Below are positions 52,556-62,335 of a DNA stretch of 64,000 nt, one piece after another. The notes beneath the pieces are model-generated. The model was not told the DNA's origin, ran no database searches, and saw nothing but the letters and a program-made list of their open reading frames with translations. Origin of the DNA: Symbiodinium natans (Eukaryota > Sar > Dinophyceae > Suessiales > Symbiodiniaceae). The DNA lies in NCBI GenBank assembly GCA_905221605.1, contig CAJNDS010000178.1, positions 62,001 to 126,000 on the forward strand. Direction: 5' to 3'. The position numbers and the translations under genes were made by a program. How positions within the stretch are numbered: the first letter of the stretch is position 1; every line of letters begins with the position of its first letter.

Positions 52556-53002
52556 TCAACCCCTAGGCGCTCCTGTGCCCTTTGTGGCGTTGGGATCCCC
52601 CGCAGCGGCGATGTACTGCTTGGGCAGCTTCATCAGCTTCCAGACGATGTAGGCGCCTGTACAGAAATTCCAGGGGATTTACGGCTCGTAGGGTTTGAGG
52701 GTTTTAGGCCCGAAACTAAACCCTAAACCCTATTTAGGGCTTTTGGGATACAGGGGTGCTAGTGAGTTTGGGGCTTTGGGGGCTTTAGGGGTTTGGGGTT
52801 CTTTGTTAGGGCTTCTCTATACTCCCTACAACCTTGATAAAAACAAGATGTTAAATATCCTCTTGGTCTTTTTCTCATAAACAAAAATAAAAAATGATTC
52901 CCAAGGGGGATATTAGTTTCAAGGGTTTGGGAAGACTCAGGCTTTTGTGGGAGCACTAGCCGGCTTCGGCGCAGCTGCTTCTTCTGGTGCTGCCAGCTTC
53001 GG
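52556..53002 (-). CDS. Last two exons of an unidentified gene
   Basis: Exons 52957-53002 and 52556-52656 (TGA) join in phase (one plus two bases): 48 codons plus stop. The first reads PKLAAPEEAAAPKPA; the second, after a strong acceptor (TTTCTGTACAG), reads AYIVWKLMKLPKQYIAAAG, then DPNATKGTGAPRG. Third positions in the second exon are almost all G/C. The hydrophobic AYIVW start may be the end of a membrane helix. The upstream exon candidate 53161-53206 (FGLRVPNDETRHH) does not fit the phase as drawn. Confidence 0.55.
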
Positions 53003-53599
53003 CTGGGGGTTTAGGGTTTAGGGTTTAGGGTTTAGGGTTTAGGGTTTAGGGTTTAGGGTTTAGGGGCTCGGGGGTTAGGGGTTAGGCGTTTAGGGGTTTA
53101 GGGGTTTAGGGTTTAGGGTTTAGGGTGCAGGGTGTAGGGTTTAGGGTTTAGGGTTTGCGCTGGCGGTGGTGTCTGGTCTCGTCGTTAGGCACCCTCAACC
53201 CAAAGCCTGTGTTCTGTGGTCCCTGAGGGTTTAGGGTTTAGGGTTTAGGGTTTAGGGTTTAGGGTTTAGGGTTTAGGGTTTAGGGTTTAGGGTTGACCGT
53301 TGCAACCCCCCCCCCCCCCAACCGCACAAGAACTCTTCCATGCACACCTGCTGAGTAGACTGCTGTTTAGGATTCAGGGTTTTGGCTTCTGAAACCTGCT
53401 TTGGTCACTTGCAGGCCCCTGGAACTGCTGTCACGCTGCCACTCAACCCTCAACCCCAATTGCTACACCCTATAACCCTACACCTCCAAATCTAAACCCA
53501 AAAACCTAAACCCCAAATCCAAAACCCAATGCCCCGTAACCCCTAAATCCTAAACCCCATACCCGAAACCCTAATAAACCCCAAACCCATGAAAGAGGC
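53003..53599. repeat. TTTAGGG arrays and spacer
   Basis: TTTAGGG arrays lie at 53008-53065, 53100-53155 and 53227-53294. A C tract lies at 53307-53319. From 53461 the left arm of the large inverted duplication begins. Confidence 0.8.
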
Positions 53600-53704
53600 C
53601 TGGCAGCAGCGGCAGCCAATCCAGAACGGTCCTTAGCTGGAAGCCAGTGACTTTGGGTTTAGGGCCTAGGGGCACAAACTACATGGAGTGTATAGGGGTT
53701 CGGG
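53461..53704. repeat. Left arm of a 240-base inverted duplication
   Basis: Its reverse complement matches 57299-57541 over the whole length by eye, with scattered substitutions and small indels. It contains the exon candidate 53600-53636. Confidence 0.8.
53600..53636 (-). CDS. Exon candidate, inverted paralogue of 57355-57391
   Basis: Acceptor ACTGGCTTCCAG, donor CCAG|GCCTC. Twelve codons read LRTVLDWLPLLP. All three differences from the paralogue in this frame are synonymous, which supports the frame. Confidence 0.5.
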
Positions 53705-54064
53705 ACACCCTAAACCCTAAACCCTGAACCCTGAACCCTAAACCCTGAACCCTAAAACCTAAACCCTAAACCCTAAACCCTAAACCCTAAACCCTAAACC
53801 CTAAACCCTAAACCCTAACCTGAAATTGAGGTTTTAGGGGGCTGCTTCGAAAAGCAGTAAGGTTGATGGCTTGCAGCGTTGTTTCGGGTAAACCCTGAAC
53901 CGTAAAACCCGAAATCCTCAGGGCCCTAAACCCTAAACCCTAAACCCTAAACCCTAAACCCTAAACCCTAAACCCTAAACCCTAAACCCTAAACCCTAAA
54001 GGCCCTAAACCCTACTAAACTCTGAAGGACCAGGAGGTTACGAGCTCGTGAGGGCTCTGGGAAC
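53705..54064 (-). repeat. CCCTAAA arrays
   Basis: CCCTAAA arrays at 53706-53818 and 53923-54014 around a short unique segment. Confidence 0.9.
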
Positions 54065-54297
54065 CTTAGGGATTGGAGGGAACCCCTCGGCTCCCAACGC
54101 CTTGCAGCCTTAGGGCCTTAGGTTCTTAGGGTTTAGGGTTTAGGGTTCAGGGTTTAGGGTTCAGGGTTCAGGGTTTCAGGATCTCGGGTTTAGGGATTGC
54201 AACCCTACACCCCAGAAGCGCTTCGAGGGTACGGTTTTTGGAAGGCACAGGCCTGTGGCGGTGCCTTCGCAGTTTGCCCAACTCGACCCTCACTAGC
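54065..54297 (-). CDS. Two neighbouring exon candidates
   Basis: 54211-54297: acceptor GGTTACCACCAG, frame LVRVELGKLRRHRHRPVPS, then KNRTLEALL, donor GG|GTGTAG (or GAA|GCGCTT). 54065-54100: ALGAEGFPPIPK, donor AAG|GTTCCC. With the GAA|GC donor they join in phase, and the second joins 53600-53636. They lie only 146 bases downstream of the stop at 54443, so they must begin another gene or represent alternative splicing. Confidence 0.4.
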
Positions 54298-54442
54298 CTG
54301 GTGGTAACCCTAAACCCTAAACCCTAAACCCTAAACCCTAAACCCTAAACCCTAAGTTGCCGTATACAGGCTTTCAGCATCGACCGGCCGTGACACCACC
54401 GCATTTGCACCCGACATAGGCACCCAGCAAGACCTCGCCGCC

Positions 54443-57400
54443 TTAAAGCTCCGGCATCTCAGACAATGAGATGTTCTGACCTTTGCACTGTAAGTCCAAA
54501 ATCTTCAGACAGTACTTCAACGCCCGTTGCTGCGCATGGTCTTGCCGGTCCCTTTGATTCGGGGGAGCTGGGTTCACCGCATCATCCATTGTCAGTGATG
54601 CCTTTCTGACCACTTCTGCAAATGGATGTTTCACTGCCGCCAGTGCTGGCCCCATGTAACTGACCTGCTTTTTCATGTTCTGCATGTCCTGCTGCCATTG
54701 ATGGATTGCCTCATGGACTTGATCTTCACCATTTCTCCCATAAGCCCTCAGGGTTTGGGGTTTAGGGTTTAGGGATTACAACCCTATACCCAAGCCCTCA
54801 GCCGAAAGCGTTTGACCTGCCCTACAAGAAAAAAAACAAAGCCCGAAACGTAGTCAGCCCTAAGACCCGAGACCCGAACCAGAACACTAACAAGGCCTGT
54901 AAGGCCCTATAAGCCCTGTATGCCCTTAGCACCTAGAGACCCTGAAACCAAACCCTGAACCCTAAACGCTAACAGCCCAACACCCTACACCCAAAAGCCC
55001 AAAAACAATAAACCCTAAACCCTAAACCCCTAAAACCTTAAACCCTGAAACCCCAAACCCCTGTGACAAAAACTCAAAACCCTAAAACCCTGAAACCCTA
55101 CAACCCTAAAACCCCTATACCCCTAGAACCCTACAACCCTAGATCCCCTCAGCCCCTAAACCCTGAAGCCTAAACCCTCAACCCCTGCACCCTAAACCCT
55201 AAACCCGAAACCCCAAACCCTAAAACCCTAAACCCTAAACCCTAAACCCCAAACCCTAAACCCTAAACCCTAAACCCCAAACCCGAAGAAGAGTCGAAGG
55301 TAACTGCCAGAGCCAAGGGTCTTCACCAACTGCCGCCGGCTCTGGGCCTGGAGATAGGGTTTAGGGTTGAGGGGGTTTAGGGTTTAGGGTTTAGAGTTTA
55401 GGGTTTAGGGTAACCCCCGTGGCGCTAGACCCGATCTAAACTAAACCCGAACCGAGTCCAAGCCCTAAAACTCTAAAGCCCTTAAAGCCCTTCAAGCCCT
55501 AAAAGCCCTAAAAGCCCTATAAAATCCTGGAAACCCTACAGCACCTAAGCAAGTCAAAGCCCTAAAGCCCTGAAGCCCCAAACCCTCAAGCCCTAAACCC
55601 TAAACCCTAAACCCTAAACCCTAAACCCTAAACTCCCTCAAGCCCCTCAACCGCTTCAAGGAACTGCCGGCCTCAGCGTTGGCTTGGGCAGCGCGAAGCG
55701 TGCGAGGCGCCCGGACGCCCGGCGCCAGCGGCCTGCAGCATGCCAGAGAGGGAGGGCTTAGGGTTTAGGGTTTAGGGTTTAGGGCTTAGGGCTTAGGGCT
55801 TAGGGTTTAGGGTTTAGGGTTTAGGGTTTAGGGGTTAGGGTTTAGCGTTTGGGGTTTAGGACTCAGCTAGGGTTTTGGGTTCATGTTGGGATGAGAGGGT
55901 CTAGGGTTTAGGGTCCAGAGAATCGGGTCTTGGGTTTCGGGTTTAGGTTCAGTCGTTTGGACTTAGGGTTTTAAGATGTTGGTCTTCAGGTGAGTATGAC
56001 TCTCTGAAGCCCAAAAAGGGCGGCAAACACAAAGTATCCCACAAGGGCCTGCTTGGTTTAGCGGTTTAGGAATTAACGTTAAGCCGGCCAGGTCTCTAAA
56101 TCCTGGGCTCAATCTATGCCCCAAGCCCCAAACCCTAAATCCCAGCCCCTGAGACCTAGGCGCAAAACCCTAAACCCCAAGCCCTAGCCCAAACCCTACA
56201 CCCGAAACCCGAACAACAAAAAAAAAACACCTGAACCCTAAACACAAAGCCCGAAGCCCTAAGCCCTCAGCCCTAAACCCTAAACCCTAAACCCTAAACC
56301 CAAGGCCCTGTCTCTGCGCCTTCCAACCAGGAAGCCGCAGCTAGCATAGCCCTGGGCGATTGCGTTTCTTGTCGTGTCTGTCGGTCAGGGCCCTGAAGCT
56401 ACCCTACTAACTAGGTTGGTAGGGTTTAGGGTTTAGGGTTTGGGGTTTGGGGTTTAGGGTTTAGGGTTTGGGGTTTGGGGTTTAGGGTTTAGGGTTTAGG
56501 GTTTAGGGTTTAGGGTTTAGGGGTTGGGGCTTAGGGTTTAGGGTTTTGGCTTAGGGCTTAGGGTTGAGGATATTAATTATCATGGGTGGCCTCACATACG
56601 GTTCATGGGTAGAAACAACTTGGGTTAAAGTAAGGGCAAGCACCTTCAGCTAAGGTACATAAAAAATCAAGTAGTCTTGGTAGCCCAGTAACCAGATTAC
56701 AAGAAGGGTGCCCTTTTTTGGGTTGCTTACTTTTTCAAGGGAACCCGGAACAAAAAAAAAGAAAAGGGTATATACACTGGACTACCTTATTAAGGATTTA
56801 GGGTTTGGGTATTAGGGCTTGGGGCTACCGTGTGCCTAGCTAAGGTACCCTAAACCCTAAACCCTAAACCCTAAACCCTAAACCCTAAACCCTAAACCCT
56901 AAACCCTAAACCCTAAACCCTAAACCCTAAACCCTAAATCAACAAGTCCACACGCATGGCTGATACAGCCGGCTCAAGGGATGTGCTTGGCAGCAGCAGC
57001 AGTTCACCAGAGCCGCACATCCAAAACCCTAAACCCTAAACCCTAAACCCTAAACCCTAAACCCTAAACCCTAAACCCTAAGCCCATTGCAGCAAGAAAG
57101 GCCCCAAGTCCAAGGACGGCAGCGGCCAGCAGCGAGCCGACCCGGGACCTTCACATGTCTGGTTTGGGGTTTAGGGTTTAGGGTTTAGGGTTTAGGGTTT
57201 AGGGTTTAGGGTTTAGGGTTTAGGGTTTAGGGTTTAGGGTTTAGGGTTTAGGGTTTAGGGTTTAGGGTTTAGGGTTTAGGGCTTAGGGTTTAGGATGTCC
57301 CTAACCCCTATACACTCTATGTAGTCTATGCCCCTAGGCCCCACTGGCTTCCAGCTAAGGACCGTTTTGGACTGGCTGCCGCTGCTACCAGGCCTCTTTC

Positions 57401-57838
57401 ATGGGTTTGGGGTTTAGGCTTAGGGTTTCGGGCATGGGGTTTAGGATTTAGGGGTTACGGGGCATTGGGTTTTGGATTTGGGGTTTAGGTTTTCGGGGGT
57501 TTTCGGGTTTGATTTGGCGGTGTAGGGTTGTAGGGTGTAACAAATGTGAATTAACTGAGCGGGTAGTGTAAAGCAAAGTCTCTAAAGCGCTTGTTGGGGG
57601 GAATTTTAGCTCAATGTAACTGTTTGTTTCCGCATTTAACTGCGTATATGTATGTATGTATGTATGTATGTATATATATATATAATATTTGTTTATACTG
57701 ATATATACGTATATATATATATATATGCATATATGTGTGTGAATATGGGTACTGGTGTAGGCTCTTGCATCCGACTCCCGCCTCATCGAGCCGAAGATGG
57801 AAGACGCAGGTCGCGGTTTGGGCCCCTAAATCCAGTAG
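54443..57838 (-). CDS. Five-exon gene of unknown function (3' complete)
   Basis: Exons 5' to 3': 57753-57838, 56351-56392, 55672-55732, 55283-55347, 54443-54746 (TAA); 558 bases in perfect phase, 185 codons plus stop. Acceptors: GGTTCCAGGTTGCAG, GGTAGCTTCAG, CTGGCATGCTGCAG, CTATCTCCAG. Donors: CA|GTACCC, GG|GCTATG, GAG|GCCGG, GG|GTTTGGGG. Peptides: LLDLGAQTATCVFHLRLDEA; ALTDRHDKKRNRP (basic); PLAPGVRAPRTLRAAQANAE; AQSRRQLVKTLGSGSYLRLF. The long last exon holds an amphipathic helix (EDQVHEAIHQWQQDMQNMKK) and ends CKGQNISLSEMPEL. No start codon found upstream; no family recognised. Continuity of the peptide across GC-rich islands separated by arrays is the main support. Confidence 0.6.
54747..55282 (-). 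repeat. Degenerate CCCTAAA text in an intron
   Basis: Decayed CCCTAAA/CCCTGAA/CCCCAAA repeats from 54880 to 55278, with clean units at 55195-55275 next to the donor. Confidence 0.8.
55348..55671. repeat. Intron with TTTAGGG start and CCCTAAA end
   Basis: TTTAGGG at 55356-55412, CCCTAAA at 55590-55633, unique AAAGCCCTA-rich DNA between. Confidence 0.85.
55733..56350. repeat. Intron with TTTAGGG and CCCTAAA arrays
   Basis: TTTAGGG/CTTAGGG at 55755-55860, unique DNA, then decayed CCCTAAA at 56100-56305. Confidence 0.85.
56393..57092. repeat. Intron with arrays and a family II palindrome
   Basis: TTTAGGG/TTTGGGG at 56422-56560, a family II palindrome at 56676-56790, CCCTAAA at 56847-56938 and 57026-57085. 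The island 56955-57020 is open on both strands; on plus it starts with ATG (MADTAGSRDVLGSSSS). Confidence 0.75.
56676..56790. mobile_element. MITE-like palindrome, family II
   Basis: CTTGGTAGCCCAGTAACCAG on the left and a diverged ACTGGACTACC on the right; the interior keeps AGGGTGCCC and AAAAGGGTATA as in 4543-4656 and 30256-30367. Confidence 0.55.
57093..57161 (+). CDS. Plus-strand exon candidate, strand uncertain
   Basis: Acceptor AGCCCATTGCAG, donor TG|GTTTGGGG. The frame reads KKGPKSKDGSGQQRADPG. A minus frame with high GC3 is also open (SARCWPLPSLDLGPFLL) but has a weaker acceptor. It lies inside the minus-strand 54443-57838 model. Confidence 0.3.
57162..57298 (+). repeat. TTTAGGG array
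   Basis: About 120 bases of perfect TTTAGGG repeats ending directly at the right arm of the inverted duplication. Confidence 0.95.
57299..57541. repeat. Right arm of the inverted duplication
   Basis: Reverse complement of 53461-53704. It contains the plus-strand exon candidate 57355-57391 (LRTVLDWLPLLP). Confidence 0.8.
57355..57391 (+). CDS. Exon candidate, inverted paralogue of 53600-53636
   Basis: Same acceptor (ACTGGCTTCCAG) and donor (CCAG|GCCTC), same twelve-residue peptide, three synonymous differences. The other strand's frame is broken by a TAG in this copy. Confidence 0.4.
57640..57735. repeat. TATG/TA microsatellite
   Basis: TATG repeats (57648-57672) pass into TA repeats with ATATATACGTATATATAT; it is in the intron next to exon 57753-57838. 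Confidence 0.95.
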
Positions 57839-58795
57839 CTGCAACCTGGAACCTGCGACTCCAAACAGATGCTAAGGGTTTGGGGTTTAGGGTTGAGGGT
57901 TGAGGCTTGAGGGTTGAGGTTTGAGGGTTGAGGTTTGAGGGTTAACCCTTGAACACTAAACTCGAAGTCCCACTCCCTGAATCCGAAACCGAGCCCAAGG
58001 TCCTAGGCTGGTTTGGAGTGGCGGGCTTACAGTAGGTTCTTTTCTTTCGGTCTAGGCGTTTGGCCACCCTACACGCTGCGACATCTTTATAGAATTATTG
58101 AATTACTCTTGAGCCAAGTCTGCGGTGAGCTCTCATGACATACAAATCTCTTCTCCTTTCCTTCTAGGCCCAAAACCCTACACCCCGAACCTGGCCGCTA
58201 GGCCTGAAAGCCTTAAACCCTCGACCCTAACCTCTCTATGCAGAGCCTAGAACCAAAAAGTTCTTGATTAACCTCATTGGCATCCAGCGTTTGTTCATTC
58301 ATTCCCTGACGGCTTCGAGAAGCCCAAAAACCCCTAAAACATCCTCAACATCCCCCCTACCCCAACCAAAGACATTCACCAAACCTCCGGAGGAAAGAAC
58401 CTCATACGCTTTCATTGCAGGTTACCCCCTCAGGACCCACGTGGCAAATAGACTGTGAACTACTATGAACAGACCAGAACAGACTACAAGGCAGAATCAT
58501 AACACCCTAAACCCTACACCCTAAACCCTAAACCCGAAACCCTAAACCCTAAAAGTTACTCAAGCGCATACCATCAAAGGGTAGTGTGCGAGGTTGCAAT
58601 ACGAGAAGAACAATAGCGCCTAGTTTGGGGGTTTAGTATGATCATACGGAGTTTCGACTTTCTAGGAACAGGAGCCACATGGTTTCCAACAATATCCCCC
58701 TTATGAACCCTATTGCACGCCACCCCCCTCACCCCTCCTTTTTAATAATAATATAATTCCAAGCCTAAACCCGGCCTAAACCCTAAACCCTAAAC
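57839..58795. other. Unique DNA with few arrays
   Basis: GGTTGAGG repeats lie at 57890-57945 and a short CCCTAAA run at 58505-58550. A plus open frame at 58264-58458 (64 codons, Pro/Thr/Ser-rich) lacks splice or composition support. Confidence 0.5.
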
Positions 58796-58834
58796 CAGGC
58801 CCCTATTTGGTCGAACACGGCTCGCTTTGAACAC
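58796..58834 (-). CDS. Exon candidate
   Basis: Acceptor CACCCAGATGACAG; thirteen codons VFKASRVRPNRGL end CTG|GTTTAGGG. Isolated: no neighbouring exon joined. Confidence 0.35.
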
Positions 58835-58912
58835 CTGTCATCTGGGTGCAAGACCTAAGCGCAGTCGCCGACCTGTACACGGCAACTGAGACAGGCTTTT
58901 GGGACTTACCCT

Positions 58913-60362
58913 AAACCCTAAACCCTGAATCCTAAACCCTAAACCCTAAACCCTAAACCCTAAACCCTAAACCCTAAACCCTAAACCCTAAACCCTAACC
59001 CTAAACCCTAAATCCCAAACCCGAAGGGTGTACGGGGTTATGGGTTGAGCCCGAAGCCCTAAACCCAAAAACCCAGAGCCTTGCCTTGCCGACATGCGCT
59101 CTTAGTGGGGTTTGGGGATCTAGGGTTTAGGGTTTTCAAGGGTCAAGGGTTTAGGGTTTCGGATTTAAGGTTTAGGGTAACTAGCAATCCTTGGTAGGGA
59201 GTCTCATTGGGGGTACTATAATCCCCATGAAGCACTGTTAGCACCAGGGCCCCCCCGACATTCTGAGCTCTACACCCTGAAACCCCCAAACAAAAACTTA
59301 AACTCTACACCCTGAACCCTAAACCCTAAACCCTACACCCTGAACCCCAAACAAAACCCCAAATTCCAAACTTTAAGCCCTAAATCCCAGACCAAAGAAA
59401 TCTCCCCTTGTTGTTTAGGCTTTAGGCTTTGCCCGAATTCCTAAACCCTTCAGGGCTCAGGGCAAAGGTTGCGGGGCGGAAGGGCAGTGAAGTTTTCTGC
59501 CTATGTCGCATTCCGACGAGGGGGGGGGGGGGAGGGGGGGGAGGGGGGGGAGGGGGGAGGGGGGGGAGGGGGGGAGGGGGGGGAGGGGGGGGGAGGGGGG
59601 GAGGGGGGGGGAGGGGGGGGGGGGGAGGGGGGGGGAGGGGGGGGGAGGGGGGGGAGGGGGGGGGAGGGGGGGGAGGGGGGGGGGAGTCCACAAATTCAGC
59701 ATGTTAGGGGTTCTGACAAGGGGGATTCCACTACCCAACATGTTGACAGAGTGCATCAGCTAGGGCCCAGGGGCCATCGTCCCACTCAGCTGCGAAGAGG
59801 AAATAAGCTGAATGCGTAGAATGAGCGTCATAACAAAAACGAAGAAATCGCACATCCGATAGCACAACGAGCGACGCGCAAAATCAGAAGGAGCTAATTC
59901 TTCAATCCAATGAGCTATGAACTCCAAGACACCCTGAAACCCTAAACCCTAAACCCTAAACCCTAAACCCTACACCCTACACCCTGCACCTGGAACCCTT
60001 TCACGATCCCCGAAGGCTCCCCAACTCTGAACTCTGTAAGCTTTGATGATATTCAGATCCAAACTCCAAACCACTTTGGAAGGAAGAAGCACACACACAC
60101 ACACACATCGACCGAGAACAAATAATCTTCAGTGATTCATTCATATGTATATATATATATATATATGTAGAAATGCGTATGCACACAGACATATATATAT
60201 ATATATATATACAAATAATCAGGACATGTGCATATACTAACAAGCATATAACGCAAATCCACTAAACATCTGAATGGTTTCATGCCATATCTGTATGTGT
60301 GTCTCTTCATGCAAACGTACATAGGTGTAGCGATATTTACTCTACTTCTACTTCGTGTTTGC

Positions 60363-60396
<34 letters not shown>

Positions 60397-60459
60397 GAAA
60401 CCCTAAACCCTAAACCCTAAACCCTAAACCCTAAACTCTAAACCGTTGTAAATGCTTAC
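58913..60459. repeat. Arrays, poly-G/GA tract and TA microsatellites
   Basis: CCCTAAA at 58910-59020. A degraded family I copy lies at 59179-59260. A 168-base G-rich tract with single A interruptions occupies 59519-59686. CCCTAAA at 59938-59975. (CA)n lies at 60091-60106, (TA)n at 60147-60170, 60190-60212 and 60363-60398. CCCTAAA follows at 60400-60436. No gene recognised. Confidence 0.8.
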
Positions 60460-62335
60460 GTGGCGGGCGCCTCCAGAAGAGGGGCCCTGGGCACGAGGCT
60501 GCGCCCCTCGGCGCACCAAAGGTACGGGCTTTGTCCGCACCTTCAGTCGTGGGGAGGGGGGGGTTTAGGGTTTTAGGGTTTTAGGGTTTTAGGGTTTTGG
60601 GGTTTTAGGGGTTTTAGGGATTTAGGGTTTTAGGGGTTTTAGGGGTTTTAGGGTTTAGGGGTTTTAGGGTTTTAGGGTTTTTGGGTTTTAGGGTTTTTGG
60701 GTTTTAGGGTTTTAGGGTTTTAGGGTTTTAGGGTTTTAGGGCTTTAGGGTTTTAGGGTTTTAGGGTTTACAGTAAACTCCATAAAGTTGTAACCCCTTTG
60801 GGCTGTGAGGATGTTCCGAGTTTCGAGAGTTTACTGCAAGGGTTTAAGGATGCAAGGGTTCAAGGGCTTCAGGAATTTGCTAAGGGATACTTCGGATTAT
60901 TTAAAGGTTTACTACAGGGCATTTACTAAGGGGTGACGGTTTTTTTTCAGGGCTTCAGGATATAAGCGTGTAAGGGTTTATGGCTGATTTAAGGCAAAGA
61001 CCCGACTGCAAAACCCTTCAACCCAAAACAACTAAACCCCCAGCTTGTTGGAGTCCTGAACCACTGAACCCCTGAACCCCTGAACCCCTGAACCCCCAAA
61101 CCCCAGCACCTAAACTCACGAAAGGCCCGAAAACCCTACACCCGAAACCCTAAACCCCAAACCGCAAACCCTTTACCCTAAACCCTAATCCCTATACACT
61201 TGTAAACCCTAAACCCTGAACCATGGTCTCAGCTATGAAATCTCCTCCTGGCACCCGCAGCGCGCCTCTGCCAAGTGCTGTGGCTTCCTCGGCTGCTTGG
61301 AAGCGCTTTTGACTTACCAAGTCTGCTTATCAGCGGTTTAGGGTTTAGGGGTTTAGGGTTTAGGGGCCCCTAAACGCCCTCTAATAATCCAAACAACCCA
61401 CCTTGCTAACCCTACTTACTAAGTCAAAAGTGCTTCCAGTGTTGTAGTGGAGAGGTTTAGGGTTCAAGGGTTTACGGTTTCGGGTGCAGGGTTTAAGGGT
61501 CTAAGGGCATAAAAGTGTTAAGGTTTTAGGACTTTGGGGTTTAGGAGCTTCAGGGTTCAAGGGTTTTGGGTTTAAGGGTTTTAGGGTTTAGGGGTTTAAG
61601 GTATATGGTTTAAGGTTTCGCGTTTCGGGTGTAGGGTTTAGGGGTTTATGGGTTAAGGGCTTTTGAGGTTTAAGGGCTTCAGGGTTTTAGGGTTTAGGCT
61701 CTGAGGGTGTAGGGTTGGAGCGCTCAGCGTCTGTGCTATGTCGAGAAGGGCCTGAAAATGCACCCGAAGCCTGAATCCACGCCTGATGCACATACTAGTA
61801 TACACACAACAGCATGCATCTAAACATGTGCTTCTCAACAAACGGAACTATAATTCAACAAAGCCGTGAGCATCCCTAGCCCTAGCTGATTTTGAATGTT
61901 CAAGCACCGAACGCCCTCTCTATCCCAAGTCACAGCGCCCTCATGCAGCCTAAACCCAAGGCCAAGGTTCTTCTTGGGTCGTTCTACGTCCGGGTACTTC
62001 ACAAACCCTAAACCCGAAACCCTAAGCCCTAAACCCTGTTCTAAGTAGGGGTACTCCACTGCTTTCATTCCTGCTTTGATTTCGTAACCACCATGAAGTA
62101 TTTATGTCGGGTTTGGAGTTCAGGCAATATCTGGAACTTTAAAAGCCTATGCCCGAACTCTAAACCCAAACTCCTAAGCACCCCCTAAACCTTAAGCCCT
62201 AAACCCTCAACCCCTGAACCCCTGAACCCGAAAGCCCCGAATCCTTTGTCCAGCCAGCTTTCTTCGTGGAGATCTCTGCCGCAAGCGCTGCAACGCGGGG
62301 AGCTACGGCCGGGGGGCCCACCTCGACGGTCAGAG
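60460..62335 (-). CDS. Partial multi-exon gene of unknown function
   Basis: Exon candidates 5' to 3': 62236-62335, about 61850-61996, 61724-61770, 61222-61295, 60460-60540. 61724 and 61222 join in phase. Peptides: LTVEVGPPAVAPRVAALAAE, then ISTKKAGWTKD; YPDVERPKKNL and LHEGAVTWDREGVRCLNIQ; LRVHFQALLDIAQTL; AEEATALGRGALRVPGGDF; ADKARTFGAPRGAASCPGPL. Exon 60460 has the canonical donor C|GTAAGC; 61222 ends ATG|GTTCAGGG. The 5' end of exon 61222 abuts a palindrome arm (61298). Not all phases are resolved and neither end was found. Confidence 0.45.
60541..61221 (+). repeat. TTTTAGGG variant array and family VI palindrome
   Basis: An eight-base TTTTAGGG array occupies 60563-60768. A family VI palindrome follows at 60771-60835. 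Beyond it are decayed repeats and CCCTGAA/CCCTAAA text at 61060-61220. Confidence 0.85.
61298..61439. mobile_element. Palindrome with a telomere array in its loop
   Basis: TGGAAGCGCTTTTGACTTAC on the left and GTCAAAAGTGCTTCCA on the right are inverted arms. Between them lies a short TTTAGGG/TTTAGGGG array (61334-61366). Confidence 0.6.

Noticed and set aside
58105-58125. Possible relic of the dinoflagellate spliced leader (CTTGAGCCAA)
   Set aside because: Only about ten bases match the leader's complement and no gene start is adjacent. TTTGGCTCA-like strings at 5850 and 25371 are equally short.
59422-59756. Proline-rich and glycine-rich open frames of 86-116 codons
   Set aside because: They are translations of the G-rich tract on either strand in several frames; there is no codon structure.
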